NCBI GenBank assembly: GCA_036924285.1
Contig: JAYKYS010000016.1
Location: 6,076,001 to 6,140,000 of the forward strand
Origin: Asterella californica
Taxonomy: Eukaryota > Streptophyta > Marchantiopsida > Marchantiales > Aytoniaceae
Reading direction: 5' to 3'
Length of the DNA stretch: 64,000 nt
Both the position numbers and the translations under genes were made by a program. The notes under the pieces are model-generated. The model ran no database searches and was not told where the DNA came from. It was given only the letters and a program-made list of their open reading frames with translations. This document shows, piece by piece, positions 11,747 to 24,264 of this stretch; position 1 is the first letter of the stretch, and every line of letters starts with the position of its first letter.

Positions 11747-12183
11747 ACTTGATGGCGACAGTGAAGGCGATCTAAGTGTAAGAGTACGCAGAATGATAAG
11801 ACTTCATCTTCTAACTTTCGAAATACGTGATTCTCAAAATTAAATGATTTTAATTGAGATTCTACTAGAGCCTACGATAGAGTCAGAGTCTATCATGATA
11901 GAATACCACGCAAGAGGTGTCAATTTTTCTTTTTTTCTATACTACGTATTTTTGACAATGTGCTTTCCTTGTTCCACATATAACTTTTAGTTTGCCGGTC
12001 CATATGAATGCAATTGCAATAAATGATGTGATATTTTTGTATAACAGTTACATACAAGACTTTTTGTTTATAGACGTTTGATATTCTGAAACGATTGAAG
12101 ACTTTGACCATTGACTCGTGGTCCATTTACAACTTTAGTGCTAAGGATTGCTATAGTTAACCATTGTTTTCTCTTCACCTTCT

Positions 12184-12270
12184 GAAGTGTTGAATGCTTT
12201 GCCCTTCGGGTCTCTCTTTTATCTCTTGTTATGCTTGATGGGTCTTTTTATCCGTTTTGGTATACATTTA
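12184..12270 (+). mobile_element. LINE 3'-end fragment (sense)
   Basis: TGCCCTTCGGGTCTCTC...ATGCTTGATGGGTCTTTTTATCCGTT aligns with the 3' end of the full-length LINE at 42769-42835. It is a decayed, 5'-truncated copy, directly followed by a second, longer 3' fragment in the same orientation. Confidence 0.6.
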
Positions 12271-12274
12271 GAAT

Positions 12275-12885
12275 TGCTTTAAATTGCGTAGTTTTTTTTT
12301 GTCTATGCGTATATATATTTTCTTTTTCTATTTTAGTTTATCATGAGAGGTTTAAGAGATATTTTTATATTTTTATATATTTTATTTTTGAGACAGCGAG
12401 TTTACATTGTTTTACAGAGAGTTTTAATTGATATGATCCACAAAAGAGCAATTGTAATAGACGATATTATTTCATGTATATTTGTTGTATGCAAAAATTT
12501 TGACTTACAAGTTTGTGATATTTTAAGAGCCATAAATGACTTTATAGCTGTTTATAACGTCGCTTAGCTCTATGTTCTCCCTCTCTTCGGGACGTTGGTT
12601 TGCTTTATGCTCCGGTTCCTTCTTTCCCTTGTAATGAAGACAACGCGAACCAATGAATAGCAAACGGATGGGAAGATCTCATCAAGCCTTACAAGGGAAA
12701 GAAGGACCCGAAGGGCCAAGCAACAACCACCCCGAAGAGAAGAACACCGGGGCTAAGCCTCGCTATCAGTAGCTCTAAAATAGCCTTTCGCACCTATAAT
12801 GTCGGAGACCAGAATTTATGTTTCCCTTGTAATGCATCATGAGGTCTTTCCATCCTTTGGCTAGTCATTGCGTCGCGATTTTGTG
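12275..12885 (+). mobile_element. LINE 3'-end copy, interrupted by a nested LINE
   Basis: From about 12340 (CATGAGAGG, matching 42510) through 12636 and again 12821-12885, this matches the last coding bases and 3' UTR of the LINE at 39.16-42.85 kb. It includes the segment after the ORF stop, the CTTTCCCTTGTAA motif and the terminal GCGTCGCG. The copy is strongly T-enriched relative to the intact element. It is split by the insertion at 12637-12820. Confidence 0.75.
12637..12820 (-). mobile_element. Nested 5'-truncated LINE insertion with 14-bp TSD
   Basis: These 184 bases are the reverse complement of the LINE 3' end (compare 42675-42848) and sit inside another copy's 3' UTR. TTTCCCTTGTAATG flanks it on both sides (12623-12636 and 12821-12834), a clean 14-bp target-site duplication. 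Because the insert is 5'-truncated, target-primed reverse transcription is the likely mechanism. The insert is less decayed than its host copy, so it is younger. Confidence 0.85.
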
Positions 12886-13223
12886 ATGTAGCAACAACAA
12901 GATGTTTCCATTCGCTACCGTAGCCTGGCAAGCAAATACGGGGCAAATAGAAAGACATGTTATGCAGCGAACAACTCCCGGCAGTCCGGCACCGTCAAAC
13001 GCAGCGACACAGGAAGTGATAAGCAGTCAGCCACGGCCCACGGGAAGCACAGGAAGATCTCGAGAAGGGAATGGTTGAACACAGAATCTGCTGACGACAG
13101 GCATGCTGTTTCGGGGGATGAGAACTTCTACTTACAGACAGACGGACAAAATTGAGGGAGAGCTCTTTCTCACGGATTGAATCTCTCTCTCTTCCCCGTC
13201 CGGTACTAAGGAGCAGAGCCGCC

Positions 13224-16034
13224 ATGGCTGCAATCCAAGCTCTGCCGCTGGCGAGCCGTGCAGATCATTTCTCCTTCGTTTCTCTCTCCCCCGTTCGAGC
13301 AAATGCACGTGGTTCAAGTTCAATCTGTAGTCCTACTTTTCGTAGATGTTCTCCCGCGTATAGGATTTGTCGGAAAGCGGTCGTTGCGGGACTGCAGAGG
13401 AAAATCATATTAAGAAATGTGAGTCTCCGGGCGCAAGCTACTTCAACATCTTTGCTTGCGAAAGAGTTGGAGCGTGTGGCAGCCAAAGAAAGTCTTCTGC
13501 TCTCCGTAAGCTCAACAACAGCAAGCTTAAGTACGCGAATTGGAAATTTGGATTAGAACCAGTTGTTGAAATTTGATTCTGGATTGGAATTGTGAGAGAT
13601 GCAATGCAGGCTACATCAATCTCATCAGTACATGATCCACGTGAATTCTGTGTTTTCTTTAGAAGATGGTGAAGTTTATCTCCGCAAGGTTACTGTTTTA
13701 GAACTTTCCACTTCCACTCATGAAGTGAAGGATTTGTGTCTACTCATCTGATCCTAATGTCAAGGACATCCAAAACAACCAACGCCAGCTCTGCAGCTTT
13801 TGAAGCAATAAATTTCCTGGCTTTTCTTCAAATGGCCAGATCAAAGATGCTGGGGGTTTGCAAGGTTTGGCGGATCCCGAAGCAGATGCTCAGGCGAGAA
13901 TAGACGTCAACGAAAAGATACTCGCATTGGAACGGTTGAATCCAACGCCGCGACCAACAACGTGAGCCATCCCCTGCTACGGATGATTTTCTAGCAAGTG
14001 GGAACATTATTTTCACGACTCGGCATTTTGCAGTCTCTTCATTTCTTAGTCAGATGGAGTCGAAAAATTGTGTTTGAAGACACGGTGTAGCGGGTATGAT
14101 TCATCCGATTTGGTGGACTACAGGACCCCGAAAGTTGATCAGTCTTGTGATCTGTGGTGAGAGAAGCTCATTCCATTTTCTGTGCAGGTCTCCACTGCTC
14201 GATGGGTCATGGGAGTTCCAGTTTGCAGGAGCTACGAGTCCTGGTCTCATCGCCGCACAGACGCTCCTCAAGTATGTGCATCTGGAACCAGTTTCTATCC
14301 AGTTGTTCTACAAGTTGGAGTAGGTACTTATCCAAAGCTAAGAACAGGATCACCCACCGAGAAGTTCAGAAAGGAAAGAAACTCGTACACCAAATTTCTG
14401 AAGACGAAAGCTATCTCGTGGCAGAGATACCTTAAACAGGGATGGATGATGATTTTGAAGTAGGTCCGACTCCAACAACGTCTCCACACTACTGAGTATC
14501 TCTTCATGTGATTGGCATCGGCCTAATTACAGCGTCAGCGTTACTTTGAGGGAATGGGAGGAAAGCGCTCCCATGTACTCTTGGGGTTGGGTCTGTATCA
14601 GGGAAGGATCGGTGAATAGCTGCAGTCAGTTGTAATCCATAGACCTGACGCATCACTCTTCTTTGCAACATCTTTCAGGGGAGTTCCATCCTCACTGGCT
14701 TCAATCAGTTCACTCACTCTTGTCATTAGAGATGGAGTTGTGAAGGCCACTGGTAATCTCAAAATCTTTAACACGGTGAGCTACTGAAAACCTGTTGGCA
14801 TGGTTAAGCACTAAGGTATTGCTGTGCTGAATGGAGAAGACACCCTTGCTTTGTGACGAGAATGTTTTATATCAGAAAAACAATCGACGCTTATCGGGGA
14901 TGCATCAGTCCATGTGCATGTAGTTTTGAAGTATTATTTGCAAGTCTTGCCAGTGGATTGTACAAGATTGGTAAGAAAAGTGATTTCTTGGGATATTGCT
15001 GGTGTTTCTTACATTTAATGCATGTATGAGGTCACGACTTTGCAAATCTCCATGGTAATTCGTTCTAGACGCGAGTCTAAGAGGAAAAGAAAGTTTCGTC
15101 TGGTTGTTGTGTGTTAAAATGTTCAGTGCATTTTAGTTTCCAACTTCGACTTTAAACTTCCAACTTTTATGTTATGTATGAAAGCGTAAGCGTGGGACCT
15201 GTTGAGTTATTTACAGAAAAGTAGGGAAAGGACCACGATGGATATGAGTATCGACTGTCCTATGTATGTTGAAAGCAGCTGACGATTAGAGGCTGGGTGG
15301 ATGTGCAGGTTGAAAGCAGTTTCACCTTGACAACAAAACTTGAAGTTGAAGGCCCAGTGAGAGTAAAAGAAGAATATGTCGAGGGGCTTATAGCGACACC
15401 GACTGTGCCTGAAGGCACAATACCATCACAGCTGAAAGGTGTTATTGACCAGTTGTCTGCAGCTGCTGAACAACTTCCAGACAACATGAAAGACCTTGTC
15501 TCCAGTGGTGTCAAACTTCCTCTACGTATGTACCTAACGCCCAGTCAATCAGTTTACCAACCACGTAAACTTACGGTTCAGTGTCGTTCAGAGTTGTACT
15601 TGCTCTCATCGTAATATTCTTAGCTTCATGTTGGACGATATCCTTCGCAGTATTGCACAAGATCTTCGATTGACTTGGTCAGATGCTTCCTCTTTTGCAT
15701 CAGAAAACACCTTTAATAGGGAGCTCCTTATCTCCTACTTGGATGAAGAAGTGATGGTAATCAGCCTTACTTCCTTTTTCTTTATCAGTAGCCTCATGTA
15801 TATACTTCTTTCTGCACTTTTTCTTGTATTATACACTTGATAAAGCTAGAAGCACCTTGAAGACTCGGGTTTGATGACAGGCGATTCACTTTCAGTCGTT
15901 CCAATTCACCGTTTTGCAAATTTTCCCGGTATCTGCAGGTTGCACGGGATAAATCAGGTATACCAGATGTTCTTGTTCGCATCGAGTCGTTTGTCGCAGC
16001 TGCTTCTCCTGTCCTTCCCGAATATGTAAGCTGA
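13224..16034 (+). CDS. Plastid-lipid-associated protein / fibrillin family (7 exons)
   Basis: Seven exons join in phase: 13224-13505, 13840-13961, 14188-14271, 14679-14775, 15309-15525, 15704-15756 and 15939-16034. All introns are GT-AG. The total is 951 bases, 316 residues plus TGA. The N-terminus from MAAIQALPLASRA is rich in Ser/Arg/Ala and low in acids, as a chloroplast transit peptide should be. The core shows fibrillin/PAP landmarks: KESLLLS, ILALERLNPTPRPT, SPLLDGSWEFQFAG, VIRDGVVKATGNLKIFN, LTTKLEVEGPVRVKEEY, LLISYLDEEVM and VARDKSGIPDVLVRI. Family members associate with plastoglobules or thylakoids and bind small lipophilic molecules. The pattern recalls the PAP13-type subgroup of Arabidopsis, from memory. 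The reading frame is unbroken, so the gene is likely functional. An upstream in-frame start at 13152 is not ATG; 13224 has the Kozak-like GCCGCCATGGC. Confidence 0.92.
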
Positions 16035-16247
16035 CGACAGCGTCAAAGTGATTATCTGGCACGCACTTTTGTTCCTGACTGTACATTGAGTCATCACCCC
16101 ATCAACCGAGTAAAGATCGAGAATGCAAAGAGGGTTGACCTCTTTGACCTCCAGTTTGATCAACCATGTAAAAACCAGTAGTCTTATTAATTGCCAAGAT
16201 TGGCGTAAGAAAAGAGGGATTAGCTTGATTAACATATGCGTGTTACG

Positions 16248-16579
16248 TCTAGAGTGTGCTCGCTACTTCAGAAGGTCCCCACACTTCATTCAGTTGTTGT
16301 GACCTACGAACTGAATACACTTTTTGTCATTGCGGATGTTTCTGTTTACTCTTAAAACACAGTGGAGATAGTTTCTTTTCTGATGATGGGTAGTAGTGGG
16401 GATAACCCTCCAGTCTAGAGTGTGCTCGCTACTTCAGAAGGTCCCCACACCCATTCAGTTGTTGTGACCTACGAACTGAATACACTTTTTGTCATTGCGG
16501 ATGTTTCTGTTTACTCTTAAAACACAGTGGAGATAGTTTCTTTTCTGATGATGGGTAGTAGTGGGGATAACCCTCCAGT
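16248..16579 (+). repeat. Tandem duplication, 166-bp unit x2
   Basis: TCTAGAGTGTGCTCGCTACT begins at 16248 and again at 16414. The units differ by a one-base net indel after CCCCACAC and little else. This is a recent direct duplication just downstream of the fibrillin gene. Its ends share short overlap (TCT), so slippage or illegitimate recombination could have made it. Confidence 0.9.
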
Positions 16580-16689
16580 ACGGCGAGCCTTCGGTCCAGT
16601 AGCCGAGGAGGCCGGTTCGGTTATTTGGACGCATCCTGCTTTCGTTTCCGCTAGTCCCCGGGCTGATCATGTTTAAGCTATTCTCCTTT

Positions 16690-17790
16690 CTTGAGATCCT
16701 GTAGGGTTCGCAGGCGTTTTCCATGGTGTGAGCCGCAAATTGACCGTCCTTCACGTGGTTTGGATCAGTTCTTAAAAGTTTCAAGCTTAGAGAACGGCAA
16801 AGGAGAAAAAGGAAAAAAGGAAAAAAAGAAACTAAGTTTGGAACTTGTAGAACTGAAACACGAAGAGGCCTCATCAAGTCTGATCTTTCCTGGTCCAAAA
16901 GAACAGACACGCGTAGAAAGTACTTCGTCGGGAAAAGAAATGTCCGACCAAAACCACCGAAGCGTTGTACGACGACGCCAATGTGCAAACGAGGAATCTT
17001 CTCAGGGACTGAATGTTCCGCTCCAGGACTGCAGTAATCATTTGGTCTGCCTCCCAAAGGTGTACGTATGTTGACGATGACTGATATGGCCGAACAACTG
17101 GTAGGTATGCCATACCAGGAGAATTGGTACATACATGTTACGTATGTGTGCTCATTACATGTACGTAACAGCGGTTGCGGATTGCTTGAACTTTTCACGG
17201 GTTACATAACTTCGACTAGAGGAACTTTTGTTAGAAACTTGCACTGACCTGAAATGGAAATTTGAACCAGGTCTTGAGTTTGTGGACCTCTGCAAGTACC
17301 CTTACGGTCGAACGAGTTGTCTCATGCATTCAAACACGCGAAGAATCCGATGCAATCCAGGTCAATGACTCATTTGAGAGAAGAATCTCAGAAGAGTTTA
17401 ACGTCGTGGAACAACCATAGATTATGTTTCTTCCATGACCTTGGAAGCTTTCTTGTTGAAACTTGAAACTGCGGAGACCGAAATGTTTTCATTCTCTCTT
17501 GCGAGAAGTCTTGAAAGTGCAGGAGAATGGAGGTCAAGAAGTAAGTAGCTACCCGGACGATTCACTTGTTGCAAACGAGATGAAAGACAACGCTTCACAC
17601 ATGAAACTCTGTAAAGAAAACACTTCGCTCAATGATAGGCAGTACGTTATCACTCGGACATCTGGGCATGGAGTGCTTGAGATGCAATCGCGGATCCTCT
17701 TAATCATCGCTCGACATATAGTACTGTATTTAGCAAGTATTCACCCTGAAGGTGAAGTACCTCCTCGCGGCTGCCTTCCGAGTTGATTTT
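16690..17790 (+). other. Unidentified coding-like region
   Basis: Several stretches on the plus strand read like exons but were not recognised. A Lys/Glu-rich piece at about 16775-17060 (KGEKGKKEKKKLSLELVELK) runs to CCCAAAG|GTGTACG. A piece at about 17275-17420 includes SDAIQVNDSFERRISEEF. One at about 17430-17540 includes LEAFLLKLETAETEMFSFSL and ends at the strong donor AAGAA|GTAAGT. One at 17555-17710 includes DDSLVANEMKDNASHM. Frames do not join into one verified model, so it may be a decayed gene, a gene with small unrecognised exons, or captured fragments. A 247-codon minus-strand ORF (16455-17198) overlaps it. Confidence 0.25.
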
Positions 17791-17799
17791 TTTATTGGC

Positions 17800-20700
17800 C
17801 GTGTAAATGAGGAAGTCTTGTTAGTCTTCTGCATTTTATGTGTACACGCTTTGGAATGTTTTGGTGACGTAAAGCTTTTCTTAGAGGAAGACTGGCAGTG
17901 CAGACATCAGAGATGCTTGAGCACAAGGATACGTCCAAGAAGAGGTCTTTCTTTGGTTTACTTGCTCCATCCGAGTGAATTTATGTATGTCGCAATCTCA
18001 ATATGAACGGAGGTCTGATAACATATTTGCTTATTTCTGCGCATACAGACACAGATGTTTTGGGGCATAAAAGACACAGGTTCTCTTTTTGTCGCAGGAA
18101 ATCTTTGCAGTGCTTTTGAATACCTGGTTTTACCGACTGCTTTCAGATAGAGGTTTGACATTGTGGGAAGAAGCCGCTACTATTCCCAGGCCCAGGAATT
18201 TACGACCTTCCTTCGAATATCAAAAGAGTGCAACTCACAGGTCCACTCCCATGATCCAGTCATGTATTTCCAGGGGAGAGGCGGGCCAGTTCCTACAGTA
18301 GTTTGGTAAGGTGTAGATCTGCTTGCCAGAGTCACTGAGGACTGCAGGATATTCACTCCTTCCTCACATACCTTGGTCTTCATGTTTCTTGCTTCGTATC
18401 CTATTATTAGAGTTCTTTACATCTTTTGGTTTCCCGTATGTTCAGATTCTCCGACGCAGTTTTACTCTTTCAACTTGTCATTTTCAGAGTTAAGAGATAA
18501 ACCGTCCTACTTGCAAAGTTCTTCGAGATAAAGTGGAATACACGGCTACATAAACCTTATCATGGAAGACATGGAGTGCAGCCAGCTGGTTTGGGCGAAT
18601 ATCCGTCGAGCATTAGAAGTGAGGTGACGTACTCTATGCATTACTGCAACATGTCACTCGAAATTGGTGCTAGTGCACATCGAATCATATGAGATCTCAT
18701 TTGGAATACGGTAAGAACCAGACAGTATGAAAAGGAAGCTACTACTGTACAGTCGTCAAAAAAAGAAGAGAAAAAACAACTAACTGTACAGTCGTGACTT
18801 CTGAGCAGTGGTTTAAAGATCAATTACTGACTGTGAAGATGGAGAACTACTTGCATCTCCACACCTCACATGCACGAGTATTCTGTCCAGCTATGACCAA
18901 AGTGGAGAGTTAGCCAGATGAAGTTACAATCCTTTTTATGTTCTCCTCGTTATTTCACTCTGGACTCCACGGTGGGCTCGTCCCAAGTGTTCGTGTATAC
19001 TGGATATTCCTTGCGTACCATACGTGCAGCACCTTCGGTTGTAGCATACATGTTCCTACGCAAACGGGCGAATCTGGACTGAGCCACGAAGGAACGAGAA
19101 GACAGAGAGGACGTGAGTTGTATTATTGGCAAGTTGTATGGACGACCCCACCTTAGAAACATATTATCCAACAGTCTCAAACCCTTGTTTGAGACTTCAA
19201 GAGAGATGGAATCCAAAACAATGTGAGAAAAAAAGAACAGTTGGTGTTGATACTACTTGAGTTTTTGGAAGATTTTGCTCTCATGTATGTCGTAGTTAAA
19301 AAGTGAAATTTTGAAAAGAAGTATTTCGTATTTTGTACTTCGGAAGCACTTCAGACTTCCTCTGCTGAGCGAATGCGGAGGAAGACACTGGTGAGGTTGA
19401 AGTCCTTTGTAATGAAGTGGTTTGATATTCGGCCGTATGCGAAGCAACTCAAAGACTTGAGGTATTTTTTTCTGCTGCAGAATTGGGGCGTTATGTCGGT
19501 AGACCTCCTCAGGGAGATTTTGATATGTCAAGGTTATTCTTCGTCAAGACCACGAGGAAAAGATCTCAAAATTTGAGATAATTTTAAGACAAACTATTCC
19601 AAATGAAAATTTTAAGACAAACTATTTTTGTATTCTGCGAGATCCATAAGTTTCTCCAAAGATAACAATTTTAGACATTTATATGAGTTGAGACTTGAAG
19701 AATGTTGAGCTTGAGAGGTACGCAAACAGTTCGATTCTGATCCGATCAAACGATATAAAAATAAAAAATGACAAATGAACGCTTTAGCTAAACGAAATAA
19801 ACGGCTTGTTGGAGAAATACTACATACTTCTGACATTAACTAATTAAACGATATTGTTTAATTAGCAGAAACAAAGAGAGCCGCCTGAAAAGTATCAGGC
19901 CATGATTGCCATCTCTATGCTCGGCTGTCTTTCTTGCTTGCCGGAACAAAATCATGCTGAGAGATTGGATTCCGTGCGTATCCGTCGGAAGGATGATCAT
20001 TCGCCATGCCCGGATTTCTATTACCGGTAGAGCTATCCGCACAACTACCGGTAGCCCTTGACCTCAGATCCCATACAGGTTTCTGGGGTGTTCTGCAAAA
20101 GAAAGAAGAAACATGAAAAGCGTGTAGTAAGTAGGAAGGGATATCGGATATCGTGCACACTTTGCTTCGGATCACACCGGAAGCTTCCGGTCGGCAATGG
20201 GGATCCTCATACCGTACTCGTACTGTCACGCTTTTCTAGTACCGTAATCCAGTAGTCAAAGCCGCCTCACTTCACTCGAACGGTATGACTACTATGACAC
20301 AACTTGACCGTCAGCCGCCGATATGACCGTTCACGCTTACTGACCACGTGAGTCCAGAGTCCAGACTAAAATACTTAATTTAATATAATAAATACAATAA
20401 TTTAATCACATACAGCGGACAGGTTCACTGTGCGGTTGAGTATATATTATCTTTCAGTAGATAATCTTCTCCCTTCTTACTTACTATAATCGAAGCCATG
20501 TGGTTGTGCTTTTTTCTCTGGAGAAAGACGAAAACGACCATCCGCCAAGATGGGAGTTGGCGAAATTTAGAAAAATATATATATAAACGTTTTTATTCCT
20601 TTTCTTCACAGGGAGAAAAGCGGGTAAAGTGAAAGTAAAAGCCAAACCCAACGAGACCAGAAGGCACGCGCCATACATACGCGCCATACAGTGGATAAGG

Positions 20701-21030
20701 CAAATTCGATCTGAATTCCCACCAGTCTGAATGGGCGCGCATCTCTGGGAAACCACCACCAAAACCGGCCGCGTAGAGCCAATCACCGGCAACTTTCTAC
20801 CCGGAATGGTGGGATCACCTGGTTCCCTGTCCGATAACTGGATCGAAAACGCTAAGTAATCTTGGTTACTTTTAGTTACTCCGTTTTAACCGGCCGTAAT
20901 GCTGTAGGAACGTGGGAAGCCGGCTTGCGGCCGGATCCGTTTCCACAAGTAGCTGGTAGCTGCAAATTCCAGAGAGGTGATTCTTTTCGAAGTTCGAACC
21001 TCCAGATTCTAGAAGTTTGGAAGTGATGTA
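17800..21030. other. No supported gene
   Basis: Only short ORFs on both strands, none recognised. One small perfect inverted repeat, CTAATTAAACGATATTGTTTAATTAG, lies at about 19839-19864. GC content rises in 19.9-21.0 kb. No transposon domain was found before the LINE relic begins at about 21035. Confidence 0.4.
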
Positions 21031-21034
21031 TTCG

Positions 21035-22352
21035 CGGAGGGGAGGGAAGAGAGTGTAGGTTGAGAGGGTGGCTAGTGCAGATCTTTTTATATAATGTTTT
21101 TTTAGTTTTTGATTTTAGAATTAATATAATAAATAGAATTAGAAAAATAAATGAGTTTTAAATATTTCTTAGTTTTTTAGAGTTATAAAGTTTTTTATTT
21201 AAAGTTTTTGAGAGATTTTTGAGGATTTTTTTGCTACATATAATGTGTTTTTCATCCTTAGAGTATTAGAGTTCTTTATTTGAGAATATATTTTTTAGAT
21301 ATTTTTATTCGTTGGATATCATCCCTAGTCTAGCTATAGGTATTTTCTCTTCCATGAGATCGAGATTGATCCGGGACACATTATGTCATGTGTGCTATCA
21401 ATTATTTATCTCACAAGGAATAAAGTCTCATGTGAGAAAGATGCACAAGAGCAACGATTAGATCACATGAGATGCGCAGGTTAGCCGAGAGCGGAGGTCT
21501 GCATGTGTAGTCACTCTGACACCGTTAGTCTTTCTTCTTGGAGTTCTTTTTGGGTCATGAGAATGATTGAGAGTCCACACTAACACTATTCCAGGATTGT
21601 TCAAGACGAGTTTTTCTTATCCGCGTTTGTTCCATCGGTTACCCCGTGCTCTCCATTACGAGATGAGATAGACATTCCGTCTATCTCTCGACATGTTGAC
21701 ATGGAACACCAAAGATGAGACGATGTGGTTATTGTTTCTCTTACTATCTCGTTGGTGCCTCTGTTATACTCGAGGTGACGGCTCGTCTTTGAAAATTCAG
21801 TGTTGGTGATTGGGTGACCTTACAAGAGAAATCAGTAAGTGCTACACAAGATAGGAGTGAGTCTGTCTCTACATGTGACGTCTCATTTTTCACTCATATA
21901 CGACGTTGTTGGATGTTAGGTCAAGTTGGAGAGTATAGTAGAGCTCCTAGAGCATTGCACTCTTTGTTAGTGGCATGTCCTACTGCGGAGACGATCACTT
22001 CATTACGTTTTCTTTATCTCCACCTGGTGATCCTCCACCACCTGAGGTTCATGACTATCAACCTGAGGAACCATTATGTTGTAATAGATCTTTGTTTACC
22101 TAGACCTTGTGTACAACTTCACGTCTATCTTCTAGAGGTCTGTCTGAGATGGTCTATGAGCACCTACTAGATTGTTTTCAGACAAAGGATCTTTCTAGTG
22201 GTTTCAAGAGGCTTTTTGAGATAGCGACAACAATAGCTCAGAGACATATTCCACATTTTATAGCTCAAGTACTGGAGGCAACTAGACTTTTGACCATGAC
22301 GAAAGATGACGGAGAGATCCGACGGTTGAGATTCTCTTCTGACTTATTGGTC
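21035..22352 (+). pseudogene. LINE 5'-region relic (same family as 39.2 kb)
   Basis: Alignment with 39180-40660 of the intact LINE runs from the G-rich 5' UTR through the start region (CCATGAGATCGAG, the C2H2 finger, AAGATGCACAAGAG) to the early RT region (ATGACGAAAGATGACGGAGAGATC). The start codon is ATA where the intact copy has ATG, and many stops are present. Differences are dominated by C-to-T and G-to-A. Homology stops near 22352, before the RT catalytic motifs, so the copy is truncated at its 3' side, the reverse of the usual LINE truncation. Longest intact pieces: 21814-22170 and 22107-22350 in different frames. Confidence 0.85.
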
Positions 22353-23290
22353 ATATCATTAATTTTGAAATGTAACGGATGTAAACACTATAAACTGCTG
22401 AGTCACAACACTACTCGAGGTTCGGTTTGTAGTCTGGACCTCGGTCTTGTATTCATCATTCAAGCTGAACCCAAGATCCACAGGCGAACAAGGTGTGCAG
22501 GTTACCACCACTGGTCGGTCAACATTTCCTGTCCAAGTTTGACGAACAGTGTAATGCCGCATGGGCACATACCAGTTTTGGTTTAAAAACTAATAAGTTT
22601 TTTTGATTTCCGAACCGGAGCTAATGTTTGAAGTTTTTATAACCTTTTTTTTAAATAACATGGAAATTTGAGGTATGCATACATGAGAATTTAATTTTTA
22701 CCTAAAATATTCTTTTTGTAAACTTGAGCACACAGTAATCAGTTTTTTGGATATTCTTGTTCATGTAAGAAGAGAGTACCCCTAGAAATCACTAATGTGC
22801 ATGGACTTTTGAGCTCCCATTTTATGAAAGAAAAATAAAACTGATATGAGCGCTGCCTCTTTATTACCGAAACTAGAAAAGTGATATATTTTCACTACAA
22901 CAGCATATGTACGTCTGGGGCCTAAACTCGTAACCGCACCCGCGAAGTTTACGGTTGAGGATAAACCTCTTCACTGCACAATGCTCAGTTTCGAGTTTGG
23001 CAGCGGATTAAAACCGTGCCGTACTTACAATCTTCCGTTTACGAGACGGGTCCAAAAGAGTAAAGTCTGATAGACAGAAGAGTTTTTCTCCTTTTCGCCG
23101 GTGTCTACTCTCTCCACTAAGCACGCGAAATAATAAGATTTGATAATCGGTAAATTTTCGCTTTAATCACGGATTAAAGTAAACGAAAAACTGGTTGCGG
23201 TTACTTCATAAGACAAGGAAAACTGAGGGATTCTCAAGTTTGACGGGACAATTAGGGGAAGGACAGAAAGCTGACTAAATGCCGGATCTG
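22353..23290. other. No supported feature
   Basis: Starts where LINE homology ends. The sequence is AT-rich in the middle and has no recognisable ORF, repeat or RNA gene. Confidence 0.4.
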
Positions 23291-23626
23291 CGTTCAAGAT
23301 AAGTGATTCTCTCTACTCTTCTGGCGGCGGCCATGTGAAGCAGAGCCTGGTCTGCCGGATATGTTTGGAAGGCCCGACGGACTTTCATGCCGCTCTCTGG
23401 GGGCATAGGCGCCACATTCACTGTATCCTTCTGTCGTCTCGCGCCCTCCTATTCTCGTCCTCGTCGACCTCCTACTGTACGTACTTCTCGTGCGTGCAGC
23501 AGAGGGCAGACGACAGTTCGTCAAGCGTTGTCACAAAGTAGTTGTCACAAGCGGAGCAGAACTCATTCCCGTTCAGTCAGTGGATCGGCCCGATCTGGTG
23601 AAGACGAGCAAGGCGAGGCAGTCGGT

Positions 23627-23673
23627 GATTCAGATCGATGTTGCTCGCGGCACTGGCAACATCGATCTGAATC
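23627..23673. repeat. Perfect 18-bp inverted repeat (hairpin)
   Basis: GATTCAGATCGATGTTGC at 23627-23644 and its exact reverse complement at 23656-23673 are separated by 11 bases. A 16-base palindrome, GAACACGATCGTGTTC, lies at 23721-23736. In RNA this would fold stably, but the arm is shorter than a typical miRNA precursor's. Confidence 0.85.
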
Positions 23674-24264
23674 GCACAGTCGTTCACGTATAGAGTGGGG
23701 CAAATACCGTCTCCAGGAAGGAACACGATCGTGTTCACGTGTTCTGAAGGGAGAGCGAGAGAGTACCTATCGTGTATCACATCTGTTCATTATTGCAGAT
23801 CTGTCAGTCGGGGTCGAGGTTGATTCACGGGGACGGAAGAGAAGGAGACTTCTGTATCGCTCTAACTTAGGTGCACTAGGGTTCTCTTTGATAGTCGGCA
23901 CGCAGCGCCTTCCGTTTCCTCACTCTCCTGTCCCTGTACAAATATAGCCGTTAAGTAGCATATTAACTTCGCGCTCAGGCCAGCGCGGCCCTCACGCGTC
24001 TACATGCTGCCGCCGCCGCTCTCTTGGTTTGGTTTCGATTTCTGCTGTCTGGTACTTGCGCTTGAGTACTATATGTAGACTCCGTTGAGATTTATGCACA
24101 AATCCTTGTGTGAAATCTGACGAAAGCTCTTACAGGGACTCTATCTATCTAGCCTGAAGATGTTTCCCACATACGTTCGTTGAAAACTCGGTTGAGACGG
24201 GCATTCTGCTCTTGCTCGAACTAAACGCTGTTGGGTTGGTCCCGAACCCGATCATTTTTTCAAG

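Noticed and set aside
16455..17198. 247-codon minus-strand ORF
   Set aside because: It starts at GTG, crosses the 166-bp tandem duplication and mirrors the Lys-rich plus-strand segment. No recognisable domain. Probably a chance frame.
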